Assembly (NCBI GenBank): GCA_019120675.1
Contig: DWUQ01000144.1
Span: 1 to 12,007 of the forward strand
Reading direction: 5' to 3'
DNA from: Candidatus Paenalcaligenes intestinipullorum
GTDB taxonomy: Bacteria; Pseudomonadota; Gammaproteobacteria; Burkholderiales; Burkholderiaceae_B
DNA length: 12,007 nucleotides
Shown here piece by piece: positions 1 through 8,207 of this stretch. Position 1 is the stretch's first letter; the number at the start of each line of letters is the position of its first letter. The notes under the pieces were generated by a model, which saw nothing but the letters and a program-made list of their open reading frames with translations, was not told where the DNA came from and searched no databases. The position numbers and the translations under genes were made by a program.

Positions 1-893
1 AGCTGTATCGCCACTTAGGACCAGATACCGATATTCCTGCCGGTGACATTGGTGTGGGGGCTCGCGAAGTAGGCTATATGGCTGGCATGATGAAAAAGCT
101 TTCTAACTCTACCGCTGGGGTGTTTACAGGCAAAGGTTTAAGCTTTGGTGGCAGCTTAATACGCCCCGAAGCCACAGGCTACGGCACGGTTTATTTTGTC
201 GAAGAAATGCTTAAACGACATGGCTTATCGATTGAAGGGCAAACGGTTTCCATTTCGGGCTCGGGCAATGTTGCCCAATACGCAATCGAAAAATGCTTGC
301 ATTTGGGTGCCAAGGTAGTCACGGTGTCGGATTCACATGGATTTGTGTACGACCCAGACGGGTTTACTCACGATAAGCTCGCTTTGCTTATGGAATACCG
401 CAACCAACGCCACGAACGTCTTGAAGCCTACGCTCAAGCCACACGGTTAGAGTACTTTCCTCATGCTCGTCCTTGGCGTGTACCCGTTGATATTGCCCTG
501 CCCTGCGCCACCCAGAACGAATTGGATGCCAACGATGCCGAACTGTTGGTTAAAAATGGGGTGCGTTGTGTTGCTGAGGGCGCCAATATGCCTTGCACTC
601 TTGAGGCGATTCACGTGTTTGAGCACGCTAAGATCCTTTATGCGCCTGGCAAAGCCAGTAATGCGGGGGGCGTAGCGGTTTCTGGCTTAGAGCTCAGTCA
701 AAATGCCGAACGCCTGAGCTGGACACACGCTCAAGTCGACGAACGCCTACATGCCATCATGCGCCATATTCACACGAACTGCGTTCAGTACGGTGCTGTG
801 CCCGAGTCAAAACATGTAAATTACGTCAAAGGGGCAAACATTGCCGGATTCGTTAAGGTAGCGGATGCGATGCTGCAACAGGGGGTGTACTAA
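1..893 (+). CDS. gdhA: NADP-type glutamate dehydrogenase, C-terminal part (5' end outside window)
   Basis: Catalyses reductive amination of 2-oxoglutarate with ammonia to L-glutamate using NADPH, a cytosolic ammonia-assimilation step. The reading frame is already open at base 3 and encodes LYRHLGPDTDIPAGDIGVG, a highly conserved stretch of hexameric glutamate dehydrogenases, so the GTG at 54 is internal and not the start. Further family signatures are RPEATGYG (162-185), the Rossmann dinucleotide-binding loop GSGNVA (258-275), AEGANMP (573-593) and KASNAGGVAVSGLE (651-692). About 297 codons are visible, against roughly 445-450 for the full family, so about a third is missing on the left. The sequence resembles the small NADP-dependent bacterial class (E. 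coli GdhA-like), not the large NAD-dependent enzymes. Cofactor preference is inferred from family resemblance. The TAA stop overlaps the stop of the converging gene, and I see no terminator hairpin between them. Confidence 0.95.
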   Translation, partial: LYRHLGPDTDIPAGDIGVGAREVGYMAGMMKKLSNSTAGVFTGKGLSFGGSLIRPEATGYGTVYFVEEMLKRHGLSIEGQTVSISGSGNVAQYAIEKCLHLGAKVVTVSDSHGFVYDPDGFTHDKLALLMEYRNQRHERLEAYAQATRLEYFPHARPWRVPVDIALPCATQNELDANDAELLVKNGVRCVAEGANMPCTLEAIHVFEHAKILYAPGKASNAGGVAVSGLELSQNAERLSWTHAQVDERLHAIMRHIHTNCVQYGAVPESKHVNYVKGANIAGFVKVADAMLQQGVY

Positions 894-3800
894 GGCAACA
901 CCCGTAAAGGCAAGCTTAACGGCAACTCCGCATCATGATGAGGAGTAAAACGTTCTGGTTTTAATTGGGGCGACGGATTGGTTTCTGTCGCCTTTTTCGT
1001 GGGCAAAGCCTGAATGTCGGGATCGTCCCAGTGCCCTTGCACCTGATAGTGCACCTGCATGGCTTCAGCCAGAGGGCGTTGCATTACCCATTGTGTTAAA
1101 AACGCACCGACCCCAACCAAAGGGTTCACCACAAAGCCCGCTGCAATTGCTGCGCCGCTCATATCCAACTTGGGAAAGACCATCACATCTAAATCTAGAG
1201 TTTCTTCTTTTAGGGCGACTTTACCATTTAACAGAATACGCCCTACTGGGCTCAGCACCTCATAATTTTGGGTGTACAGTTGCGATTGGCGTAGAGCGAA
1301 TTGCCCCTCAACCTGATCGAAAGGAAACCCTTCTTTGAAGGCTTTGCCAACACCAAGCTCTAAACGGGCTAAGCGTGACAAGGAGGAAATAGAGAGCAGC
1401 TCCAAGAGCTTAGCGGAGCGCGACTGGATCGAACTAAATCGGCCGTTTTTTAAGGTTAACTGTAACTCAGCATCAATATCGTTTAAGCGTATTCGGTCCG
1501 GCAGCTGCGACCAGGTCAGCTGAAGTTGCGCATGACCTTTGCCTTGATGAATGAGACCCGGTGCACCAAAAAACTCTAAAAACTCTTCGACATTCGCCAA
1601 CTCCGCCTGAACCTCTACACGTAAACCCGCTTGAGCACCAGCAAAACGCCAGTAACCTTGGCCCTGAGCCGTCATGCCAGGCGCTTGCCACTGCAAATTT
1701 TGCAACTGCCAGACTGAGTTTTCTTGCTTGGGTATTGCCTGGAGATGTATTTCACCGAATTGCTTGTTGTCCACCTGCAGTTGCTCAATATGCAGCCCGA
1801 CCCGAGGTAAGCGTAACGAATGGTTATCACTCAGCTCGGACGCTAAGGTTTCTTCGATCTGAGCACGGTCGTCTTGCATCAGAGATGAACGTAAACGCAC
1901 ACGTTGAAAATGCGCTTGCACTTCGCTGTCTTGGTTGACAGTCGGCTCACGCCATAGCACGCGCCCAGCCAGCTCTGAGGCACTGACATCGGCAGTCCAC
2001 GTGTGCGCTTTGGGCTGAGTGAGCCTAAGTGTAAAGTGCTCTAAGGGCAAATCAAAAATTTGCGCGGACGCGCTTTGTACGCGCGCACTTCGCAAAGCGG
2101 GCAGCCAATTCGTCGCATCGCTTTCGTCATCCATGAGCATCAACCAAGATCGCCAAGCATCAAAGTTGACGTGCTCCTGCTGAAGATCGAGTTGCAGCCC
2201 TGCTTGTAGCGGAGGCAAGGTGCGGTTCAATGCAAGACTGACCGCATTAAAATAGCTGCTGGCTTTGTCCTGAGCTGAATCATGTTCTAACAATGCATGC
2301 CATTGATTATTGAGCTGGATACGCCAACGTTCCAGCTCGGGACGATCCGGATCACTCTCCCAGTGCAAAGCTAATGGCCACGATTCTGAAGCGGATTTGC
2401 GTAACGGCTCTGGCAACGCTACCTCTAAACCCTGTAGGCTAGAGTGCACTTGCGCGCTAAGGGCCCCTGCTGGAGTGAGGTTTAATACTGCGTTAAAGGG
2501 TGTATGCCCGGTAAACAAAGCAGCTTGAGACGTCGCACCCCAATCCTTTAACACGGATGCGTCGAACGTACCGCGAATAGTAAAGGGCTCTATGGGCGCC
2601 TCAACCCGCGTCGACAGCACCCCCTTGGCATGAATAGATCGACCTAACCATGCGCCCTGCAATGCCTCAGCCTGTATACCGTACTCATCAAAGAAAAGTG
2701 TACCGGTTAATTGTTCAATAGGAGGCCAATCGGTAAATAAACGCAAGCGTGTTGGGGCAAGTTGAATGCGCCCCGACACTTGGGTATTTTCCGCTTGGGC
2801 TAACGGGACGATTAGCTGTAACCCGACTTGCCATGACCCTTGCGCATAGGTGTCATCTAGGCTGTGCTCCAGCAAGGCCCCTAAATCGCTTTCACGAAAT
2901 AAAGCGGTATAGCTTTGCGCAGAACCTTGTGTGTCGCCCTGCAAATGTAACGTAGAATCCTGCGTCAAATCAGGGATACTAAAATGCAGATTGTGTACCG
3001 TTACGGCCTCGTGTTGCGGTATCGCTAAGTGTGCAGTGGGAAAGCTTGCTTTGAGCTGGCCACGCTCCATATACAACGAACCAGAAGCGTGCTTTACGGC
3101 AGGCCAGCCTTTGTAGTTTGGCTCGGGCGGTGCGTAATCAACGGTGGCGTGTTCAATGGCGCCCCCTACATAGAAATAACCCGCTTTAGGATCATGCTGA
3201 TACGGAAATTGCTGAGGATCGCCTTGCCAGACCAAAGCGCCCTGCTTTAATTGGCCTGCCAAGAGCCCAGACTGTAGCCAGTCTTTGACCTCGGCGTCGA
3301 CAGAAGTAGGAAAATATTCACTAATAGCGGTTAAATCAAAACGGTCAATACGCGCATAGGCGTGCAAAGCATCCTTGGTATTGTCATTTGGGCGCCAGCG
3401 CATCCAAGCGCCAAGTTGCACCGCATTATTTTCGACACGATCGAGCGCTACGGTTAACTGCTGCTGCGCCCAACGACCCCGAGCGCGCACGTGATCTAAT
3501 TTTACTGGATCACTCAATTCGTCTAGAGGATGTAGTTTAAGGCCTTGAGCGTGGAAGGCGAAATCATTTACGCCCAAGTTCTGTAAAGATTGGCTGTCAA
3601 ACCAATGCTGTAAATCGTGAATTGGCGTACGCCAATTCACCTCCAGCTTATCAGAAGCCGCCTGAAAGGCAGCATTGGTCTGCCAAACTAGCTTCTGGAA
3701 AGTCAACTTTAGAGCTAAGGGCTCCCAAGAGTGCTCAGCATAACCGCCCCAAAGTTCAAGCTGCGCTTGCTCTGCTTGAAAGGACGTCTCGGGGAAAGAC

Positions 3801-4540
3801 AAGCCTGCAAGCAAAGCATGAGGCTGCTTAATTTGTGCATACCACTGCGCAGACGCATCCTGTAGAGCTGTCGAATATGGGGTGGGATGTTGAATCTGCG
3901 CATATACGAGCGCTGCGGCATCCGTATACGTGTCTGTCACCTCTATCTGCAGCTGATGCTGATCTCCCTGTTTACTCAGCTGTGCTTCAATATCCCACGA
4001 TTGTTTAGCAAGCTTTTCCCTATCGCTGTTAACCTCATAAACGTGTACATCTTGAACACTAAGATGGGATTGTTGTAGCAGCCAAACCAACCATTCATGC
4101 TGTGCCCCCGTAGCGTTTGCTTGCGGCACAGTCAAATCCTCTAACGATACCGACCAGCCTGCAATGTCCCATTGCTTGGTGCCTTTTTGATCGATCGGGA
4201 GTTCGACCCCTTGGATACGTAAGCGCTCGAATAGGGGTTGCTTGTGCCATAATGAACGCCACTGTAGCTGAGCCGTTATGTGCTCTACGTAAAAGGCTGG
4301 ATCCGTGGCGTTTGCCGAATCCAAACGCACCCCAGTTAGACGTAAACTAGGCTGCCACCCTTGCCAATCGCCTTCGAGCTGCTGAATACTCACAGGCCGT
4401 CCAAGAGTCTGACTCAGTTGCAGCTGAAGCGATTCCTGCCAATAGCCTATATGTGGCCATATCAGCCAACGCAATCCCGCTATGGCGACGAACACCACGC
4501 TAATGAATGCACAGCCTCCATAGTAAAGAAAACGTCGCAA
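890..4540 (-). CDS. yhdP: YhdP-family (TIGR02099) giant AsmA-like protein, inner-membrane anchored
   Basis: Encodes 1216 residues. A hydrophobic N-terminal segment (about residues 9-28, ending near LRWLIWP) should anchor it in the inner membrane, followed by a long periplasmic region rich in beta-strand-like, amphipathic sequence and ending in an AsmA-like C-terminal region with GHWDDPDIQAL (about 1169-1179). This size and architecture are those of the YhdP/TIGR02099 family; in E. coli, YhdP acts with TamB and YdbH in phospholipid movement between inner and outer membranes. That role is transferred by family, not shown here. The start is a TTG at 4540: an in-frame stop lies 6 codons upstream, no ATG or GTG lies between, and a Shine-Dalgarno AGGA sits 6 nt before it. 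The gene is divergent from glnE and convergent with gdhA. It carries a perfect 24-bp palindrome over codons 301-308. The tail after GHWDDP is proline-rich and probably disordered. Confidence 0.88.
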   Translation of the reverse strand: MRRFLYYGGCAFISVVFVAIAGLRWLIWPHIGYWQESLQLQLSQTLGRPVSIQQLEGDWQGWQPSLRLTGVRLDSANATDPAFYVEHITAQLQWRSLWHKQPLFERLRIQGVELPIDQKGTKQWDIAGWSVSLEDLTVPQANATGAQHEWLVWLLQQSHLSVQDVHVYEVNSDREKLAKQSWDIEAQLSKQGDQHQLQIEVTDTYTDAAALVYAQIQHPTPYSTALQDASAQWYAQIKQPHALLAGLSFPETSFQAEQAQLELWGGYAEHSWEPLALKLTFQKLVWQTNAAFQAASDKLEVNWRTPIHDLQHWFDSQSLQNLGVNDFAFHAQGLKLHPLDELSDPVKLDHVRARGRWAQQQLTVALDRVENNAVQLGAWMRWRPNDNTKDALHAYARIDRFDLTAISEYFPTSVDAEVKDWLQSGLLAGQLKQGALVWQGDPQQFPYQHDPKAGYFYVGGAIEHATVDYAPPEPNYKGWPAVKHASGSLYMERGQLKASFPTAHLAIPQHEAVTVHNLHFSIPDLTQDSTLHLQGDTQGSAQSYTALFRESDLGALLEHSLDDTYAQGSWQVGLQLIVPLAQAENTQVSGRIQLAPTRLRLFTDWPPIEQLTGTLFFDEYGIQAEALQGAWLGRSIHAKGVLSTRVEAPIEPFTIRGTFDASVLKDWGATSQAALFTGHTPFNAVLNLTPAGALSAQVHSSLQGLEVALPEPLRKSASESWPLALHWESDPDRPELERWRIQLNNQWHALLEHDSAQDKASSYFNAVSLALNRTLPPLQAGLQLDLQQEHVNFDAWRSWLMLMDDESDATNWLPALRSARVQSASAQIFDLPLEHFTLRLTQPKAHTWTADVSASELAGRVLWREPTVNQDSEVQAHFQRVRLRSSLMQDDRAQIEETLASELSDNHSLRLPRVGLHIEQLQVDNKQFGEIHLQAIPKQENSVWQLQNLQWQAPGMTAQGQGYWRFAGAQAGLRVEVQAELANVEEFLEFFGAPGLIHQGKGHAQLQLTWSQLPDRIRLNDIDAELQLTLKNGRFSSIQSRSAKLLELLSISSLSRLARLELGVGKAFKEGFPFDQVEGQFALRQSQLYTQNYEVLSPVGRILLNGKVALKEETLDLDVMVFPKLDMSGAAIAAGFVVNPLVGVGAFLTQWVMQRPLAEAMQVHYQVQGHWDDPDIQALPTKKATETNPSPQLKPERFTPHHDAELPLSLPLRVLP
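3617..3640. repeat. Perfect 24-bp palindrome inside the yhdP-like gene
   Basis: GTGAATTGGCGT (3617-3628) is followed at once by its exact reverse complement ACGCCAATTCAC (3629-3640). The next bases out (C and C) do not pair, so the symmetry is exactly 12 + 12. On the - strand it encodes residues 301-308, VNWRTPIH, in frame. As RNA it could fold to a 10-bp stem with a GUAC tetraloop. No second copy was noticed by eye in the window. Confidence 0.95.
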
Positions 4541-4636
4541 ACTAGGTCCTGATGATTAAATTTCCACACTGAAAGCCAGCAGCAGCATTGGGTTCGTTAA
4601 GTCTAATCGTGCTGGATCGGTCATTCTAAGTTACTT
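4541..4636. promoter_or_regulatory. Divergent intergenic region between yhdP-like gene and glnE
   Basis: This 96-bp gap must hold the 5' control elements of both divergent genes. On the - strand an AGGA (complement of 4547-4550) lies 6 nt before the TTG start of the yhdP-like gene. On the + strand only a weak TAAG (4627-4630) lies 6 nt before the glnE ATG. A 6-bp inverted repeat, CCAGCA at 4576-4581 and TGCTGG at 4610-4615, flanks the centre. It is short enough to be chance. I could not identify convincing -35/-10 pairs on either strand. Confidence 0.4.
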
Positions 4637-7411
4637 ATGCCTAAAACTTCTATTCTAAAATTAGCCACAGAATGGTCGGGTGCCTTGCGTAGGCACTTAA
4701 TCGCTCAGCCCGAGTTTGCCGCACTGATCTCGCAAAGCAGCAAGCGTCCGGTAACACCTGAGGTCATTGATACTTGGCTCTCTGATGCCTCGAGCCCTGA
4801 GTCTGAGCAACTGGAGCTGTCTGCGATCAAAATACAGTTGCGTAAAGTGCGTCAACAGGTGTTTTTTACGTTGTATTTACGCGAACTCACTGGTGCAGCA
4901 AGTTTAACTGAAGTTGGCGAAGCGATGAGCTATTTGGCCGATCAGTCGGTGGCCTTAGCGTACGCCGCCAGCTACCAATATCTTGCCCACCGCCATGGTA
5001 CACCGCTGGATACGCAAACCCAAGAACCCTTAGAGCTCTTGATTGTAGCGATGGGTAAATGGGGTGGCTATGAGCTGAATGTTTCGTCAGACCTCGATCT
5101 CATTTGCATTTACAGCGAAGAAGGCCAGACACTGGGCCAGCGCCCCCTTAGCCATCATGAATTTTTTAGTCGCTTAACTCAACGCCTGTGTCATGTGTTG
5201 TCGGATTTAGACGCATACGGTCAAGTATTCCGGTGTGACCTACGCTTACGGCCTGACGGAGATTCGGGACCCTTGGCATGGAGCCTATCGGCTACGGAAC
5301 AATATTTAGTACAACAAGGTCGTGAATGGGAACGTTATGCGTGGATTAAAGCGCGGCCTTTAAACCTGAGCCGACACGACACGCCCTCAAACAATCTGTC
5401 GCAACTCATCCAAGATTTTGAACGATTACGTACCCCGTTTGTGTATCGACAATATTTTGATTTTACAGCTTTGGCTGCATTACGAGAATTACGTGAGCGC
5501 ATCCGGCAAGATTGGAATCGACGGGTCTTAGCTAGAAATGGCCACGATGCACTGCACAATATCAAACTAGGCGAAGGGGGCATTCGTGAAATTGAGTTCG
5601 TGGTGCAGTTAAACCAACTCATTCGAGCGGGTCGATTGCCTTCTTTACGAATTAGTAACCTTCTGGATGCGATTGATGCACAAAATCGCGCTGGCGTGCT
5701 CGCACCTCATGTCTGTACGGAGCTTAAAGAAGCTTATCGCTTTTTACGACGGGTCGAGCACTTGCTGCAGTACAAGGAAGATCAACAAACGCATTTGTTG
5801 CCCGTTGATGAGCCGATGCGTACCGCCTTAGCCCAAACGATGGGCTTAACCTTAGCAAAGTTTGAGCAACAATTGCAGCAACACCGTCATTGTGTGCAAA
5901 AACGCTTTCATGATGCGTTTCGCTTAGCGGGTTTGTCCGAGCCCCCCACTACTGAAGTGACGCACTCGCCGCCTCCTGCTCTAGACCCGCTTTCCGACAA
6001 TGAAGGGTTACTTCATTATGCTCAACAGCAACAAGAGGAGTTTTTAACCAGTCAACGTTTTAAGCGCTTAAGTAAAAAAAGCCAACGACGTTTGGTACAG
6101 CTCATGCCATTGCTAGTAGACGCTGCCGCTCAACATGACTCAGCCGAAGCCTGTTTAAGACGTTTGCTCAATGTGATTGAAAGCATTGCCCAACGCAGCG
6201 CTTATGTGGCCCTATTAACGGAGTATCCCGAAACCTTGGCGCGACTCAGCAAGATTGTTGCGGCGAGCCCTTGGGCGGCGCAGTATTTAGCGCAGTATCC
6301 GTTGGTACTGGATCGATTAATTCAGTGGCAAGCGCTGATGCAAGATATTGACTTTGAAGCCGAAGCCCTGCAATTACGCATTGAGCTTGATGCTTGCATT
6401 TTGGCTGATGGGCGCCCAGATATCGAGCAACAAATGAACTTAATGCGCGACACGCAGCATCAGCTTACCTTTGCCTTAATTGCCCAAGACTTAGAAGGCC
6501 TGCATAGTGTGGAAGCGTTGGCGGATCGATTATCGGCATTAGCCGATCTCATGCTTACTGAAACCTTAGCTCGCGCTTGGCCCTTAGCTCATCCAGGCCT
6601 CCACCCTGCTGCCCCACTCGCTCCCCCAGCCTTTGCCGTCATTGCCTATGGCAAATTAGGTGGCAAAGAGCTGGGCTATGCTTCGGATTTGGATTTGGTG
6701 TTTTTATATGATGAGCCCCAGCCCAACAACCAATTCGACGCGACCATTGAGCGCTATGTACGCTTAGGGCGACGTATGATTTCTTGGCTCTCTACGCTCA
6801 CTTCATCAGGACGTTTATACGAGGTGGATATGCGTTTGCGCCCTGACGGGGATGCAGGCCTGATTGCCATCAGCTTTGAGGGCTTTGCGGAGTACCAACG
6901 TCATCAAGCCTGGAGCTGGGAGCATCAAGCCCTCACACGCGCTCGCTTTGTGACCGGCGATGTGTCACTTGGGGCTCGTTTTGAAGCATTGCGCCAAGAT
7001 ATCTTATTGCAAAAGCGAGACCTGAATACACTTAAACACGACATCAAACTGATGCGCGCACGCATTCGTCAGGCTCACCCTAACCGCAGCGCACTGTTCG
7101 ATTTAAAACACGACGCCGGCGGTATGGTGGATGTGGAATTTATCACTCAGTATTTGGTGCTGGCTTATGCGCATGACTACCCACTGCTGTTAAATAACCT
7201 AGGCAACCTTACCTTATTGCAATTAGCGGCTGAGTATGGGCTCATCGATCCCTCACTCAGTCTAACGGTGCGCGAAGCGTATCGACGCTACCGCAAGCTC
7301 CAACATGCTTTGCGCTTGCAAGCTCAGCCATGGGCGCGCACCGATCCTTTGCCCTTGCAGTCCGAACGACAAGCCGTGCAAGCGCTTTGGAAAACAGTGA
7401 TTGAACGGTAA
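4637..7411 (+). CDS. glnE: Bifunctional glutamine synthetase adenylyltransferase / adenylyl-removing enzyme
   Basis: Cytosolic enzyme that inactivates glutamine synthetase by adenylylating it and reactivates it by phosphorolytic removal of AMP, in response to glutamine and PII. At 924 residues it is close to the usual length of about 930-950. Both nucleotidyltransferase halves are intact. The N-terminal adenylyl-removing domain has GKWGG (140-144), the acidic pair D152/D154 in SSDLDLI, RLRPDGDSGPL (203-213) and GGIREIEF (314-321). The C-terminal adenylyltransferase domain has YGKLGG (671-676), D684/D686 in SDLDLVF, RLRPDGDAG (733-741) and GGMVDVEF (828-835). The middle helical region lies between. 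In the first motif a Trp replaces the usual Leu of GKLGG, which is a mild difference. ATG 4637 is the first possible start after an in-frame TAA at 4604 and has only a weak Shine-Dalgarno. The gene is divergent from the yhdP-like gene, with queH 47 bp downstream. Confidence 0.97.
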   Translation: MPKTSILKLATEWSGALRRHLIAQPEFAALISQSSKRPVTPEVIDTWLSDASSPESEQLELSAIKIQLRKVRQQVFFTLYLRELTGAASLTEVGEAMSYLADQSVALAYAASYQYLAHRHGTPLDTQTQEPLELLIVAMGKWGGYELNVSSDLDLICIYSEEGQTLGQRPLSHHEFFSRLTQRLCHVLSDLDAYGQVFRCDLRLRPDGDSGPLAWSLSATEQYLVQQGREWERYAWIKARPLNLSRHDTPSNNLSQLIQDFERLRTPFVYRQYFDFTALAALRELRERIRQDWNRRVLARNGHDALHNIKLGEGGIREIEFVVQLNQLIRAGRLPSLRISNLLDAIDAQNRAGVLAPHVCTELKEAYRFLRRVEHLLQYKEDQQTHLLPVDEPMRTALAQTMGLTLAKFEQQLQQHRHCVQKRFHDAFRLAGLSEPPTTEVTHSPPPALDPLSDNEGLLHYAQQQQEEFLTSQRFKRLSKKSQRRLVQLMPLLVDAAAQHDSAEACLRRLLNVIESIAQRSAYVALLTEYPETLARLSKIVAASPWAAQYLAQYPLVLDRLIQWQALMQDIDFEAEALQLRIELDACILADGRPDIEQQMNLMRDTQHQLTFALIAQDLEGLHSVEALADRLSALADLMLTETLARAWPLAHPGLHPAAPLAPPAFAVIAYGKLGGKELGYASDLDLVFLYDEPQPNNQFDATIERYVRLGRRMISWLSTLTSSGRLYEVDMRLRPDGDAGLIAISFEGFAEYQRHQAWSWEHQALTRARFVTGDVSLGARFEALRQDILLQKRDLNTLKHDIKLMRARIRQAHPNRSALFDLKHDAGGMVDVEFITQYLVLAYAHDYPLLLNNLGNLTLLQLAAEYGLIDPSLSLTVREAYRRYRKLQHALRLQAQPWARTDPLPLQSERQAVQALWKTVIER

Positions 7412-7458
7412 ACTAAGAGCGTCCACACACCCACAGTTTTTTAGGGTTGCTATTTATT

Positions 7459-8172
7459 ATGTCTACTAAAGAATTTACTCGTCCTGTCTTAACGTTGCCC
7501 GATCAACGTAAAAAGGTACTGTTGCACTCGTGCTGTGCGCCCTGTTCAGGCGAGGTCATGGAAGCCATGACCGCCTCGGGTATTGAGTACGCGATCTTTT
7601 TTTATAATCCCAACATCCATCCTGTTCGCGAATACGAAATCCGCAAACAAGAAAACATTCGCTATGCCGAACAGCATGGTATTGAGTTTATCGATGCCGA
7701 TTACGATGTCGACAATTGGTTTGATCGCGTTAAGGGTATGGAAAACGAACCCGAACGCGGTATCCGCTGCACCGAATGCTTCGATATGCGCTTCGAGCGC
7801 ACCGCGTTGTACGCCTACGAGCATGGTTACGACACCATTAGCAGCTCATTAGGAATTTCTCGCTGGAAAGACATGCAGCAAATCAACGACTGTGGTGAAC
7901 GCGCAGCCGCGCGCTATGATGGCATGCTGTACTGGACCTATAACTGGCGCAAAGGGGGTGGCTCACAGCGCATGCTCGATATCAGTAAGACCGAAGAGTT
8001 CTATATGCAAGAATACTGCGGTTGTGTGTATTCGTTGCGTGACACCAACCGTTGGCGTCGCCAAAATGGACGTGAGCGCATCCAGATTGGCGTAAAGTTT
8101 TATTCATGGGATGCCACGCGTGAGCATATGCATGAAACACCCGCCAAACGTTTAGACAAGCCGATTTTATAA
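7459..8172 (+). CDS. queH: Epoxyqueuosine reductase QueH (DUF208 family)
   Basis: Reduces epoxyqueuosine to queuosine in the wobble position of GUN-anticodon tRNAs (Tyr, His, Asn, Asp), the last step of queuosine synthesis. QueH is the non-orthologous replacement for the cobalamin-dependent QueG. The 237-residue product begins, after a short lead, with KKVLLHSCCAPCSG (Cys25, Cys26, Cys29), the hallmark of the family, followed by FFYNPNIHP (47-55), CTEC (Cys104, Cys107), a conserved TISSSLGISRWKD stretch and CGC (Cys187, Cys189). Some of these cysteines are expected to hold an iron-sulfur cluster. I chose ATG 7459 rather than the in-frame TTG at 7447, because MSTKEF is a natural N-terminus and a weak AGGG (7443-7446) lies upstream of the ATG, though 12 nt away. 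It follows glnE by 47 bp with no terminator seen, so cotranscription is possible. A terminator lies just after the stop. Confidence 0.93.
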   Translation: MSTKEFTRPVLTLPDQRKKVLLHSCCAPCSGEVMEAMTASGIEYAIFFYNPNIHPVREYEIRKQENIRYAEQHGIEFIDADYDVDNWFDRVKGMENEPERGIRCTECFDMRFERTALYAYEHGYDTISSSLGISRWKDMQQINDCGERAAARYDGMLYWTYNWRKGGGSQRMLDISKTEEFYMQEYCGCVYSLRDTNRWRRQNGRERIQIGVKFYSWDATREHMHETPAKRLDKPIL

Positions 8173-8177
8173 CTCCC

Positions 8178-8207
8178 AAAAAGCTAGCGTTCGAAGCTGG
8201 CTTTTTT
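8178..8207. terminator. Bidirectional intrinsic terminator between queH and LysR gene
   Basis: AAAAAGCTAGC (8178-8188) pairs with GCTGGCTTTTT (8196-8206) around the 7-nt loop GTTCGAA, giving an 11-bp stem with one G-T wobble. On the + strand it ends in a run of six T (8202-8207). On the - strand the same hairpin ends in five T. It begins 5 nt after the queH stop, and the TAA stop of the converging LysR gene (complement of 8206-8208) lies inside the T-run, so one element serves both converging genes. Confidence 0.88.

Noticed and set aside
1561..1938. Open frame of 125 codons antisense to the yhdP-like gene (and several shorter ones between 1059 and 4552)
   Set aside because: All lie fully inside the long conserved coding frame on the other strand, are low in recognisable composition and have no convincing ribosome-binding sites.
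2059..2096. GC-rich run with short inverted repeats (GCGCG, TTTGCG/CGCAAA) in the yhdP-like gene
   Set aside because: The arms are short and broken, and are explained by Arg/Ala-rich codons in the encoded protein.
5335..5622. 95-codon - strand open frame inside glnE
   Set aside because: It is covered by the conserved adenylyl-removing domain of GlnE, including GGIREIEF, and has no independent support.
6060..6071. 12-bp palindrome TTAAGCGCTTAA in glnE
   Set aside because: About three perfect 12-bp palindromes are expected by chance in a window this size.
7447..7458. TTG at 7447 as an earlier queH start adding four residues
   Set aside because: It has no ribosome-binding site upstream, whereas ATG 7459 has AGGG before it and gives a normal-looking N-terminus.
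7412..7458. glnE-queH gap examined for a terminator or promoter
   Set aside because: It has a T-run (7437-7442) but no stable stem before it and no clear -35/-10 pair, so nothing could be supported.
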